27,892 nucleotides of DNA from the NCBI GenBank assembly GCA_002424865.1, contig DILC01000068.1, forward strand, positions 28,064-55,955. Direction: 5' to 3'. The position numbers and the translations under genes are program-made. This document shows, in pieces, positions 1-7,109 of this stretch. The number at the start of each line of letters is the position of its first letter. Position 1 is the stretch's first letter. This DNA is from Rhodocyclaceae bacterium UBA5602 (GTDB lineage: Bacteria; Pseudomonadota; Gammaproteobacteria; Burkholderiales; Rhodocyclaceae). A model generated the notes under the pieces. That model had not been told where the DNA came from. It saw nothing but the letters and a program-made list of their open reading frames with translations, and searched no databases.

Positions 1-1
1 C

Positions 2-484
2 GGATGTGGCTGCGCTGCTCATTCTTTCGCGGCATGGGCCTGGGACAGGCGGCTTGATATGGGTGAAGCCTTTGTCGTGGCGGAAATGGATACCGCAGAT
101 TGCATCTTCAAGGGCGTCGGCCTGGACATGACCCGGCGTGACCTGCAAGCGGCCGCCAAGGCTAAGGGGCAACCTTGGGACATGGCCAAGGGCTTTGATT
201 TTTCCGCGCCGTGTTCGGCGATTACGCCTGAGTTTTATACCGGGGTGATCGCCCGCGGCAAGATAGAACTCAAGGTGAATGGCGAAGTACGCCAGAGCGG
301 CGACGTTGGCGACATGATCTGGAAGATTCCTGACATCATCAACCGCCTGTCAAACCTGGTCGAGCTGTGCCCGGGGGATCTGATCTTTACCGGCACGCCT
401 GCCGGTGTCGGGCCGGTGGTCAAGGGCGACAGGATCGAGGCGATGGTGCAGAGGCTGGATCCACTGAACATCACCATCGGTTAG
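2..484 (+). CDS. Fumarylacetoacetate hydrolase family protein (fumarylpyruvate hydrolase-like), 5' partial
   Basis: The last ~120 residues are a clear FAH-family C-terminal domain: VGLDMTRRDLQ (this region carries one metal-ligand aspartate in the family), WDMAKGFDFSAPC, GDMIWKIPDIINRLS and the signature PGDLIFTGTPAGVGPV. Family members hydrolyse C-C bonds in diketo acids such as fumarylpyruvate in aromatic catabolism, using a divalent metal in the cytoplasm. The frame stays open to the window edge, so the gene probably starts outside; the first ATG inside is at 59, with no convincing ribosome site. Oddly, residues before VGLDMTRRD do not resemble the family: the His-Glu-x-Glu-Leu metal-binding segment is not recognisable and the other two frames do not supply it. 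The gene may be truncated, frameshifted just upstream or divergent. Family assignment is firm; substrate is inferred. Confidence 0.72.
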   Translation, partial: GCGCAAHSFAAWAWDRRLDMGEAFVVAEMDTADCIFKGVGLDMTRRDLQAAAKAKGQPWDMAKGFDFSAPCSAITPEFYTGVIARGKIELKVNGEVRQSGDVGDMIWKIPDIINRLSNLVELCPGDLIFTGTPAGVGPVVKGDRIEAMVQRLDPLNITIG

Positions 485-512
485 CCGCAGGAACATGAGC
501 GAGAGGAGCGAA

Positions 513-821
513 ATGCCTGCACATTCGGATGGCGAATGCCGTTATTTCCTGACTTACAGCGGGGTGAAACTGCCCTTGAATCTGGTCACGCCGCTCAGCG
601 AGGCGGATACGCGCAATCGCAACACCTATATGCGCGGCTACTATGACGCGCAGGATCGTCTGGTTGCCGTGGAGAAAGTGGTCTACGGCGAGATTGAAAT
701 CGAGCATCGTTACGCGTATCACGCCAACGGCCAGATCAGCTGGGCGGGCGTTCTGCTTGTGGCGGATGAAGAACTGACCGTCATACGCTTCGACGAGCAC
801 GGCATGCAGGTCCCCGCATGA
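513..821 (+). CDS. Small conserved hypothetical protein (possibly DUF6156 family)
   Basis: A 102-residue soluble protein without signal peptide or membrane segment. It contains YFLTYSGVKLPLNLV near the N-terminus, then RNRNTYMRGYYDAQDRLVAVEKVVYGEIE and a HRYAYHANGQISWA segment, which reads like a small beta-rich fold with toxin-repeat-like 'YHANGQ' turns. I think this matches a small uncharacterised proteobacterial family (DUF6156), from memory only. The start at 513 is chosen over the in-frame ATG at 495 because AGGAG lies four bases before it. It begins 28 bases after the FAH-family gene and ends just before the glycosyltransferase-like gene, so the three may be co-transcribed. No function can be stated. 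Confidence 0.75.
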   Translation: MPAHSDGECRYFLTYSGVKLPLNLVTPLSEADTRNRNTYMRGYYDAQDRLVAVEKVVYGEIEIEHRYAYHANGQISWAGVLLVADEELTVIRFDEHGMQVPA

Positions 822-828
822 ATCCTGC

Positions 829-2196
829 GTGATTGCCATGAAGCAATACGCGCGCAGCCAAAGCATGTGCGAGTGGGATACGCTGGAGGCGTGGCGCTTG
901 CAAATCCGCGGCGTGCTCAGCCGCGGGGAGGGGCGCCAGGTTTCGCCTTTTTTGCTGCTGGCGCTCTCCGGCGTCAGCGCTGACGAGCAGCGCCACTGCG
1001 CCGAGCTCTGGGTGCGGGATCAGCTGGTCACGGCTCGGCTGGAACGGGCGGCTCTTGCCTTCATCTTTCCGCGGCTGAAAAAAACCAAGCTGCGTCTGGG
1101 TTATCTTTCCGCCGATTTCCACGAGCATGCGACCGCGCTGCTCATGGTGGAACTGTTCGAGAGCCATGACCATGGGCGCTTCGAGGTATTCGCCTATTCG
1201 TGCGGCGCTGACGACGGCAAGGGCATGCGCCAGCGCCTGGAGGCCAGCTTTGACCGCTTTGCCGACATTCAGGGCTTGACGGACATCGAAGCCGCCAGCC
1301 TGATCTATCGCGATGAAGTGGATATCCTGATTGACTTGAAAGGCTATACCCAGGGCACGCGCAGCGCCATTCTCAACTTTCGGCCAGCGCCAATCCAGGT
1401 GAATTACCTGGGCTATCCGGGCACGCTGGGCGCGGGTGTTTGCGACTATATCGTCACCGATGCCTTCATCACGCCGCCCGCAAGTACGCCGGATTACACG
1501 GAAGCCTTCGCCTATATGCCGGACAGCTACCAGCCGCACGGTCGGCACGGCTTAATCAGCGCCAAACCCAGCCGGGCAGAGGCGGGTTTGCCGGAAGAGG
1601 GCTTCGTGTTTTGCTGTTTCAACCAGGCCTACAAGATCACCCCGGAGATTTTCAATGTCTGGTGCCACCTGCTGCTGAGCGTTCCCGACAGCGTGCTGTG
1701 GCTGCTGAAAACCCCGCTGGCCGAGGGCAACCTGCTGCGCGAAGCATTTCACCGCGGCATTACCGCAGACCGCATCGTCTTCGCCGCCAACTGCCCGCAA
1801 GGCGACCACCTGGCGCGGCTGCAACTGGCCGATCTGGTGCTCGACACCGCGCCCTACAACGCCCACACCACAGCGAGCGACGCCCTCTGGGCCGGCGTGC
1901 CCATCATCACCTGTGCGGGCGACACTTTTCCTTCACGGGTGGCCGGCAGCGTGCTCCATGCCGTCGGCCTGGAAGAGCTCGTGACGACCGATCTCGACCA
2001 GTATTTCGAGCTGGCCCTGGCGCTGACCAGCGACGCCGACAAGCTCGCGCAGCTCAAAGAAAAGCTGGCCGCCAACCGCATGACCACCGCGCTGTTCGAT
2101 GTTGAGAACTACACCCGCCATCTTGAAACGCTGTATGACACGATGTGGCGGAAGTATCTCAATGGCGAATGCCCGGCGGCGATCCGTACTGGCTGA
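829..2196 (+). CDS. O-linked GlcNAc transferase/SPINDLY-type glycosyltransferase (GT41) without TPR region
   Basis: The protein matches the C-terminal catalytic part of bacterial SPINDLY/OGT-like proteins: LRLGYLSADFHEHATALLM (about residues 88-106), DILIDLKGYTQGTR, PIQVNYLGYPGTLG, FCCFNQAYKITPEIFNVW and, from about residue 338, DTAPYNAHTTASDALWAGVP followed by SRVAGSVL. These are the GT41 nucleotide-sugar-binding segments. Family members usually carry many N-terminal TPRs that select the protein substrate; here only about 85 residues precede the catalytic region (CEWDTLEAWRLQIR..., QVSPFLLLALSG), equivalent to the usual linker. The start is GTG 829 or ATG 838; a longer version could overlap the preceding gene. 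Cytoplasmic; probable UDP-GlcNAc or related donor; acceptor unknown. Confidence 0.85.
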   Translation: MIAMKQYARSQSMCEWDTLEAWRLQIRGVLSRGEGRQVSPFLLLALSGVSADEQRHCAELWVRDQLVTARLERAALAFIFPRLKKTKLRLGYLSADFHEHATALLMVELFESHDHGRFEVFAYSCGADDGKGMRQRLEASFDRFADIQGLTDIEAASLIYRDEVDILIDLKGYTQGTRSAILNFRPAPIQVNYLGYPGTLGAGVCDYIVTDAFITPPASTPDYTEAFAYMPDSYQPHGRHGLISAKPSRAEAGLPEEGFVFCCFNQAYKITPEIFNVWCHLLLSVPDSVLWLLKTPLAEGNLLREAFHRGITADRIVFAANCPQGDHLARLQLADLVLDTAPYNAHTTASDALWAGVPIITCAGDTFPSRVAGSVLHAVGLEELVTTDLDQYFELALALTSDADKLAQLKEKLAANRMTTALFDVENYTRHLETLYDTMWRKYLNGECPAAIRTG

Positions 2197-2230
2197 CAGG
2201 CTGCTTTCCATGGCGTTTGCCGCATTATCC

Positions 2231-2256
2231 GCCGTGTCGCCAGCGCCGACTTTTTT
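2231..2256 (+). repeat. Dispersed motif copy 1 (intergenic)
   Basis: GCCGT, four bases, then CCAGCGCCGACTTT extended by three more T, 35 bases after the glycosyltransferase-like stop codon. Positions 2230-2255 are identical with 25435-25460 in murD. Confidence 0.85.
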
Positions 2257-2311
2257 CATCTGTTGAGGCATGTGCCTTATGGTTATCGGCCTTGTGGCAT
2301 CCCAGGAAAAA

Positions 2312-2770
2312 ATGGGTACAAAAATGCAAATCACCCCCGCGAGCGTTGCGGACATCCCCGCCCTGTGTGAATTGCTGGCTGTCCTGTTCTCGCAGGAGGC
2401 AGACTTCAAGCCAGACTACGCCGCACAAAGCCGTGGCTTGGCGCGCATCATTGGCAACCCGGCGTTGGGGCTGGTCCTCGTTGCCCGTCGCGATGGGCAA
2501 ATTGTCGGCATGGTGAATCTTCTTTACACCCTCTCGACGGCGCTGGGCGAGCGCGTTGCGCTACTGGAAGATATGGTGGTTTCCCCCGCCGCGCGTGGCG
2601 CTGGCGTAGGTTCCCGGCTTCTGGACGAGGCAATTCAAACCGCGCGCTTGAACGGATGCAGGCGCATTACCCTGCTTACCGATCGCGCGAATGAATCAGC
2701 GCAAAGGTTTTATCAGCGGCATGGCTTCGGTTCTTCAGCCATGATTCCTCTCCGTCTTTTGCTCAGTTAA
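2312..2770 (+). CDS. GNAT family N-acetyltransferase
   Basis: A 152-residue single-domain GNAT protein. It begins MQITPASVADIPALCELLAVLF, typical of GNAT strand 1/helix 1. LLEDMVVSPAARGAGVGSRLLDEAI gives the acetyl-CoA pyrophosphate-binding R-G-x-G-x-G/A loop, and ANESAQRFYQRHGF is the usual C-terminal motif B region. It should transfer an acetyl group from acetyl-CoA to an amine; the substrate is unknown. ATG 2312 is chosen because AGGA stands four bases before it; in-frame starts at 2270 and 2324 are alternatives. The gene lies about 115 bases after the glycosyltransferase-like gene, separated by a copy of the dispersed motif (2231-2256), and is followed by a non-coding stretch. No link to nitrogen fixation is visible. 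Confidence 0.88.
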   Translation: MGTKMQITPASVADIPALCELLAVLFSQEADFKPDYAAQSRGLARIIGNPALGLVLVARRDGQIVGMVNLLYTLSTALGERVALLEDMVVSPAARGAGVGSRLLDEAIQTARLNGCRRITLLTDRANESAQRFYQRHGFGSSAMIPLRLLLS

Positions 2771-2919
2771 ATGCAAGCGCATAAACGCGGATGCCCATCA
2801 CGAAATTTGGCAGGCTGCATCCAGCGGTACTGCAAACAACGGTTCAATAATTGCGTTTAGCGTGAAATAACGCCATTTGATGCCGGGCCACGCCTCTCGC
2901 GCAGCGAGCCAGAGAGCAA

Positions 2920-3018
2920 CCTCCCCGCGAGGGGAGGATGGGAGGGGCGGGAATTCGCGACGCCTGCGCCGACTTTGCACAGCCAGCCGTGTCTCGCCTC
3001 GCGGCTGGGAGGGGCGGG
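2920..3018. repeat. G-rich hairpin/direct-repeat element
   Basis: CCTCCCC (2920-2926) pairs with GGGGAGG (2931-2937) around a GCGA loop. CCAGCCG (2983-2989) pairs with CGGCTGG (3002-3008). The 13-mer TGGGAGGGGCGGG occurs at 2939-2951 and 3006-3018. The arrangement resembles the palindromic intergenic repeats common in proteobacterial genomes, but I cannot assign it to a named family. Confidence 0.55.
2963..2976 (+). repeat. Dispersed motif copy 2 (intergenic, one mismatch)
   Basis: CCTGCGCCGACTTT differs from the core at one base and lacks the upstream GCCGT block. It lies inside the G-rich repeat element. Confidence 0.6.
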
Positions 3019-3222
3019 CCTTTATGCTGCCTTTCGCGTGTTTCATCATCAGCGGGTGATATTTACTTACCATGAGCATTAGGCTAATTTCCTGAATAAG
3101 GTTGATGCTAAATTAATGACAGGCACCCTATACCGCGATGCGCTTGGATAAGGGCGTGCTGTCCTATCCTTGCGGATGCGGTTTGGGGTATGTTTAAATC
3201 GGGAGAATGGAGAGGGGCTGCA

Positions 3223-3957
3223 ATGAAGACGGACGATCAGCGCGTGGGTGGCAATTTATTCCTTGGGGTAACAATAGGCGTTGCGCCGGGATATGTGTTG
3301 GCTTTTCTTGTGCTTGGGCTCCTGCTAACAGGGTGTGGCAGCCAGAAAACCAGGACAGAAACCAAACAAGATGGCAAAGCCGAAATGCTTAGCCCCGCTA
3401 CCCAAGTGCTGGCGAACAATCTGCGCACTGGGGATCTCCAAGCGGGCGGGATTGCCATCATTACGCCATCCTCGGCCACTGGGCAGGAAGAGGATAAGCA
3501 GGCTTTGGCACTCGCTTTTACGGGCGTCTTGCAAGAAGCCCTGCCGACGCTGCGTGTTGTTTCCCTGCCGGAAACATTGAGCGCGATCAATCGCGTGGGA
3601 ATGACGAATGAATATAAAAAGATGTTTGAAGACTACCGATTAACGGGCATATTCGAACGCGACACCCTGCAGAAAGTGGCGAAGGTGACCGGAAGCCGGT
3701 ATATCGCGCAACTCAAACTGGGCGCATTCCGTCAGGAAGCAAAGGGCCGCTGGGGACTTTTGGGCGTGCGCGTGGTGGAAACCAAATCCAGCACCATCCG
3801 GCTTTTCCTGCAGATATGGGACAGCCGTGATGGCTCCATCGCCTGGGAGGGATCCCAGGAGTCAACCCTTTCGCATGAATCGCTCACTGAGGAATACGTG
3901 CCCATGAAAAGTGTCGTCGAAGAATCCACGCGCGACCTCGTCAGGCGCTTTCCGTAA
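3223..3957 (+). CDS. Putative outer-membrane lipoprotein of unknown function
   Basis: A 244-residue protein with a long type II signal peptide: charged N-terminus, hydrophobic stretch YVLAFLVLGLLL and lipobox LTGC with the acylated cysteine at residue 38. The mature part has a pattern seen in CsgG/LpoB-like lipoproteins: IAIITP..., ALAFTGVLQEALPTLRVVSLPETLSAIN, then VTGSRYIAQLKLGAF and a C-terminal strand pair IRLFLQIWDSRDGSIAWEGSQES. A CsgG-like fold is my inference; no function is known. ATG 3223 is chosen because AGAGGGG lies upstream at normal spacing, giving a more typical signal peptide than the in-frame ATG at 3190. The stop codon lies inside a hairpin shared with the converging operon on the other strand. 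Confidence 0.82.
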   Translation: MKTDDQRVGGNLFLGVTIGVAPGYVLAFLVLGLLLTGCGSQKTRTETKQDGKAEMLSPATQVLANNLRTGDLQAGGIAIITPSSATGQEEDKQALALAFTGVLQEALPTLRVVSLPETLSAINRVGMTNEYKKMFEDYRLTGIFERDTLQKVAKVTGSRYIAQLKLGAFRQEAKGRWGLLGVRVVETKSSTIRLFLQIWDSRDGSIAWEGSQESTLSHESLTEEYVPMKSVVEESTRDLVRRFP

Positions 3958-3989
3958 AGCGGCTGGCCGTTACATGGCGCTTTACGGAA
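3950..3989. terminator. Hairpin between converging genes (possible bidirectional terminator)
   Basis: TTCCGTAAAGCG (3950-3961) is a perfect 12-bp inverted repeat of CGCTTTACGGAA (3978-3989), with a 16-base loop. It contains the stop codons of both the plus-strand lipoprotein gene (TAA 3955-3957) and the minus-strand SagB fragment (3982-3984). There is no long T-run, so intrinsic termination is inferred from position and symmetry; mRNA 3'-end protection is the alternative. Confidence 0.6.
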
Positions 3990-4200
3990 TATTCACTGCC
4001 AGCCAGGGCTGAAATTGGAAGGCTGCCGTCTTGTCCGGGCGCGGATCCAAACCAGCGCCGGCAAATTCGCGGAAAGGGCTGGGCTGCGCATCCCAGTCCA
4101 GCGCTTCGGGCCCGGCGGCATAGCGTTCCGGCCGGTGCTTGGTGCGCTCGTGATAGGCGAGTATTTGCGCCAGCGTGTCGGGGGTGTCGATTAGGTTCAT
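3982..4200 (-). pseudogene. N-terminal fragment of a SagB/ThcOx-type (nitroreductase-like) dehydrogenase
   Basis: A 72-codon frame starting MNLIDTPDTLAQILAYHE. The next part, ERTKHRPERYAAGPEALDWD and QPSPFREFAGA, is the characteristic N-terminal segment of SagB/ThcOx-family flavin dehydrogenases, which are normally several times longer. After FAGA the similarity stops and the frame ends 24 residues later. No continuation is possible before the neighbouring lipoprotein gene on the other strand. This looks like the remnant of a gene cut by a deletion; a genuine small protein cannot be excluded. It starts 7 bases after the draG stop codon, so it was probably the last gene of the dra operon. In-frame codons upstream overlap draG and are not used. 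Confidence 0.6.
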
Positions 4201-4207
4201 AAGCGGT

Positions 4208-5122
4208 TCATAGGCTGGTTTCCGGTACGGCACGGTGCGCCAAGCTGAGCAGCGCATCCACCTGGGTTTCGATTTCATTGGCCACGCTGTGTTCCAGCTT
4301 CTTCAGCCAGGCAGGCGGGATGGCCGCAACGCCATAGAGCGCGCCAGCCAGCATGCCGGCAATCGCCCCGGTCGTGTCGGCGTCCTCGCCGCGATTGACC
4401 ACAGCGATGAGGCAATCTGCAAAGCGCGTGGTGGTGAAAAAGCCGTGCAATACCGTCTGCACCGTATCGACGATGTAGCCCGAGGCGCGCCCCGGATAGG
4501 GCTCGAAGCGGAACTGCGGGTGGCGCGCCGCCAGATCGTCGGCCAGGGCGCGGCTGGTGGCCATGCCGCGGCCGTTTAATAGCTGCTGCACCATGCGCCC
4601 GAGGGTCACGGTGGCCGCGTCGGACAGGGGATGGTGATGCGTGACATGCGCCTGTTCGATAGCGGCGGCGGCAAAATGCGCATCGTCATGGAGCGTCGCC
4701 AGCGCCAGCGGCAAAATGCGCATGGCCGCGCCATTGCCGCCATCCCCGTCGGCGGCGGGCCCGGAGAGCGAGCCCTGCTTGATGAAGCGCAGAATGCCAC
4801 GGCGGCAGGTGTTGCCAATGTCGATCGGTCGGCTGCGCCACCAGGCAGCCCATTCTTCGGCTGCCGCGCGGGCATCCCAGCCGCCGTGGGCAATCAGGGC
4901 GCGGCCGAGGTGCAGCGACATTTGCGTGTCATCGGTGATCTGCCCCGGCTTGAGCCTTAACCAGCCGCCTCCGGCCATGTGGCGCAGCGTGCCATGCGCA
5001 TATTGAATTTCTGTGGGCGTCATGAACTCCACCGGCGCGCCCAGCGCGTCCCCCACCGCCAGGCCAAAATAGGCGCCCAGTGCGCGTTCGCGCAGCGACA
5101 GCGGATGCGTTACCGCAGTCAT
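4208..5122 (-). CDS. draG: ADP-ribosyl-[dinitrogen reductase] hydrolase DraG
   Basis: DraG removes the ADP-ribose that DraT attaches to the Fe protein of nitrogenase, reactivating it when fixed nitrogen is scarce and energy or anaerobiosis returns. The 304-residue sequence is a full-length ADP-ribosylglycohydrolase: RALGAYFGLAVGDALGAPVEF at residues 13-33, the metal-ligand motif TDDT (63-66), NGAAMR (130-135) and the second metal motif EDADTTGAIAG (246-256), which supplies the aspartates and threonine binding the dinuclear Mn/Mg centre. Its ATG overlaps the draT stop codon by four bases, indicating translational coupling; the SagB fragment follows 7 bases later. Adjacency to draT and nifH, and the modifiable arginine in NifH, support this role over a generic ADP-ribosylhydrolase. 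Confidence 0.95.
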   Translation of the reverse strand: MTAVTHPLSLRERALGAYFGLAVGDALGAPVEFMTPTEIQYAHGTLRHMAGGGWLRLKPGQITDDTQMSLHLGRALIAHGGWDARAAAEEWAAWWRSRPIDIGNTCRRGILRFIKQGSLSGPAADGDGGNGAAMRILPLALATLHDDAHFAAAAIEQAHVTHHHPLSDAATVTLGRMVQQLLNGRGMATSRALADDLAARHPQFRFEPYPGRASGYIVDTVQTVLHGFFTTTRFADCLIAVVNRGEDADTTGAIAGMLAGALYGVAAIPPAWLKKLEHSVANEIETQVDALLSLAHRAVPETSL

Positions 5123-5931
5123 TCCGTACTCACCTTGACAGGGTAATCGCCGCCGATCACCAGAAACTCGGATTCGCCGCGCAAGGCATGCAGTGGCAAC
5201 AGGTCGTTGAAGAACAGGATCTTGACGCGCGGCACGGCGACTTCGAGGATGTAGTCGCCAAACTGGCAGGCGATGTCGCGGTTGGCGGTAAATGACACCA
5301 GGTTGTTGAGGCGGATGACCGCATGCCGCTTGTCGATGCGTTCGAGCAGGGGATGTTCGTCAAAATTGTTGGTGCCGCGAAACAGCGTCAAGTGCTTGCG
5401 GCCCCGGCTGTGAAAGCGCGCCAGCGACCACTGGCAGAATTCATAGAGCAGGTCGAGCTGCATGTTGATGCTGTTGTTGTGAAAGCGGCTGGACATTTTT
5501 TCCTCGATATAGGCGATCCATGCCGGGGCGGAAAAGCGCGTGATCACGGCCTTATGAAAGGTGGGAAAGAGGCCGAAGCGGCTTTCCACCCAGCCCTTGA
5601 GCACAGCGGCTTCGCGGCTGTTGGCATCAAACGCCCAGCCCTTGAGCAGGCGCAGATAGCTGGAATGAAAGCGGCGCCGGCCATCGCTGCCGATAGCCTT
5701 GCGCTGCTCCGGCTCAAAGCCGAACAGCACGTCCATGTAGTCCTGAAAACAGGCGGCCGCTTGCGCGCTGTCGTTGATCTGCTCCAGGCGCTTGAACAGG
5801 CTGCTGTTGGCTTCCCGCGTGCCGCTGATGTGCAGCGGCAACGGGTAGGCGTTGAAGTCGACGCTGGCCAGCAAGGCCGCCGGCATGCCCACCAGTGTCG
5901 TGCTATGGCTGCGATAGCTGGCGAATGCCAT
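5119..5931 (-). CDS. draT: NAD+--dinitrogen-reductase ADP-D-ribosyltransferase DraT
   Basis: DraT transfers ADP-ribose from NAD+ to a specific arginine of the nitrogenase Fe protein, switching nitrogenase off in response to ammonium, darkness or energy loss in organisms where it has been studied. The 270-residue sequence has the DraT N-terminus (HSTTLVGMPAALLASVDFN) and an R-S-E ADP-ribosyltransferase arrangement: Arg185 in LTLFRGTNNFDEH, the S-F-T strand at 213-215 in NNLVSFTANRDIA, and Glu254/Glu256 in RGESEFLVIGG. I use ATG 5931; an in-frame TTG at 5937 is an alternative, and neither has a strong ribosome site. It starts 30 bases after the preceding 194-aa gene and overlaps draG by four bases. 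Confidence 0.95.
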   Translation of the reverse strand: MAFASYRSHSTTLVGMPAALLASVDFNAYPLPLHISGTREANSSLFKRLEQINDSAQAAACFQDYMDVLFGFEPEQRKAIGSDGRRRFHSSYLRLLKGWAFDANSREAAVLKGWVESRFGLFPTFHKAVITRFSAPAWIAYIEEKMSSRFHNNSINMQLDLLYEFCQWSLARFHSRGRKHLTLFRGTNNFDEHPLLERIDKRHAVIRLNNLVSFTANRDIACQFGDYILEVAVPRVKILFFNDLLPLHALRGESEFLVIGGDYPVKVSTE

Positions 5932-5961
5932 GGGCAATGCCGACGAGCGTCGTTACACTCG

Positions 5962-6546
5962 TTACACTGGCCGGTTTTCCTTGATCTTGACCGGGCCCAT
6001 GATCTTGAGCGCTTCGGCAAAACTGATTTCCGGCCACTTTTCGGAAAACTCGGCGGCCTTGGCTGCGACAGCGTGGAGTTTGCCTGCGGTATCAAGCTTT
6101 TTCAGGTCAGAGCGCTCGACGCGGAAGAGTTCCAGCAACTCGTTATAGACCGTGGCCTCATCCAGCGGCAACACCCAGAACGTCGCGCCACCGTAGGCAA
6201 TCTGGTATTTCTTCGAGATGTCGAGGTTGCCCGCGAAGAAAAAATACTTGCCGGTGGCCGTGAGCTTGTCGCCCAGCACTTCGCATAACAAAGCCAGATG
6301 CTCCAGGTTGGGTGAAAAACCGGTGAGGAAGGGGATCGCCGTTGCGCCGATGGGGGCTGTCATCATCACCTGGTCGAACTTGATTTCAGGCGGGCGGGCT
6401 TCGTCTGACAATTTCTCGGCCATCTTGAGCGCAAGTTCGCCGCGAAAGCCGAATTCGTCAGGCTGGGTCAGCCCTTTGAACACAGGGCTGAGCAGCCGAC
6501 CGTCGGCATCCAGGGAGGCAAATGGGGTGTCGGTGATGGAGGTCAT
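5962..6546 (-). CDS. Conserved-looking hypothetical protein in the dra operon
   Basis: I do not recognise this 194-residue protein. It has no signal peptide or obvious transmembrane helix. The N-terminal third is acidic and polar (FASLDADGRLLSPVFKGLTQ), the centre has a hydrophobic segment (IGATAIPFLTGFSPNLEHLALLCEVLG), and YFFFAGNLDISKKYQIAYGGATFWVLPLDE looks like two or three beta strands with a YGG turn. The C-terminal part is helical and lysine-rich. AAGGA six bases before ATG supports the start. It lies between the truncated haemoglobin gene (113 bases upstream, gap containing a dispersed-motif copy) and draT (30 bases downstream). That position suggests a role in nitrogenase regulation or redox response, but this is only context. 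Confidence 0.75.
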   Translation of the reverse strand: MTSITDTPFASLDADGRLLSPVFKGLTQPDEFGFRGELALKMAEKLSDEARPPEIKFDQVMMTAPIGATAIPFLTGFSPNLEHLALLCEVLGDKLTATGKYFFFAGNLDISKKYQIAYGGATFWVLPLDEATVYNELLELFRVERSDLKKLDTAGKLHAVAAKAAEFSEKWPEISFAEALKIMGPVKIKENRPV

Positions 6547-6618
6547 GGGATGTCCTTGAGGAGGGGTTGAGGAAGGGGCATTGCTAAAGTGGATAAGTGG
6601 CGGTTTTGAAAAAAACTG

Positions 6619-6644
6619 AAAAAAGTCGGCGCTGGCGCTACGGC
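6619..6644 (-). repeat. Dispersed motif copy 3 (intergenic)
   Basis: On the minus strand: GCCGT, four bases, the exact core and a run of six T in total. It starts 15 bases after the stop codon of the truncated haemoglobin gene, so it could also affect transcription ending there. Confidence 0.8.
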
Positions 6645-6659
6645 GATGGCCTTATTGCC

Positions 6660-7109
6660 TTATTGATTACGGAGAAAAGTCGCGGTCTTGGAAAATGCCT
6701 GGGTCAGTTCGGTTTTCAGTGCAGGGTCGGTGACCACATCGTCGATCGCGCGCGTCATGCAGGCCATCCAGGCATCGCGCTCGGCCTCGCCAATGGGAAA
6801 GGCCAGATGCCTTTTGCGCAGGCGCGGGTGGCCGCGCTCGGCAACATACAACGGCGGCCCGCCCAGCCAGCCGACGAGATACTTGAACAACACCTCCTTG
6901 ACGGGCGCAAGCTCGGGCGGGTGCATGGCGCGAATCGTTTGCGCTTCGGGCAGGGTGTCCATGTAGTGATAGAACAGGTCAACCAGCCTGCGGATCGCAT
7001 CCTTGCCGCCTATCCTGTCAAAGTGCAGGTTGGCCGGGCGTTGCGTCGCGGTGGCGAGAATGGGTTGCTCAGGTTGATCAATAAGCTGTGACATAGCCAA
7101 AGCGCTCAC
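6660..7109 (-). CDS. Group II truncated haemoglobin (trHbO type)
   Basis: A 149-residue (or 144 from ATG 7094) globin of the group II truncated family. It has GGKDAIRRLVDLFYHYM with the B-helix Phe-Tyr pair (46-47), then PVKEVLFKYLVGWLGGPPLYVAERGHPRLRKRHLAFPIG. That segment places the probable proximal haem ligand at His101 and the family-typical G-helix Trp at 114 (RDAWMACM). Such proteins bind O2 and sometimes NO or peroxide in the cytoplasm. The GTG start at 7109 overlaps the stop codon of the receiver gene (GTGA), so translation is probably coupled. Next to draT/draG and nif it could buffer, sense or detoxify O2 or NO around nitrogenase; that role is inferred. The extended N-terminus (about 30 residues before HFDRIGG) is low-complexity. 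Confidence 0.9.
   Translation of the reverse strand: MSALAMSQLIDQPEQPILATATQRPANLHFDRIGGKDAIRRLVDLFYHYMDTLPEAQTIRAMHPPELAPVKEVLFKYLVGWLGGPPLYVAERGHPRLRKRHLAFPIGEAERDAWMACMTRAIDDVVTDPALKTELTQAFSKTATFLRNQ

Larger units (their letters stand above)
2771..3222. other. Non-coding stretch with G-rich hairpins
   Basis: No convincing gene. Reading frames here lack family resemblance and overlap palindromic GC-rich sequence. The stretch contains two hairpins, a 13-bp direct repeat (2939-2951 and 3006-3018) and one imperfect copy of the dispersed motif (2963-2976). From about 3060 it becomes AT-richer and probably carries the promoter of the lipoprotein gene, but I see no clear -35/-10 pair. Confidence 0.6.

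Noticed and set aside
2877..3059. 60-codon frame in the G-rich repeat element
   Set aside because: Composition reflects hairpins and direct repeats; no start signal or homology.
6619..6644. Intrinsic terminator after the truncated haemoglobin gene
   Set aside because: There is a T-run, but the GC part (GCGCCAGCGC) leaves only a two-base loop; better explained as a dispersed-motif copy.
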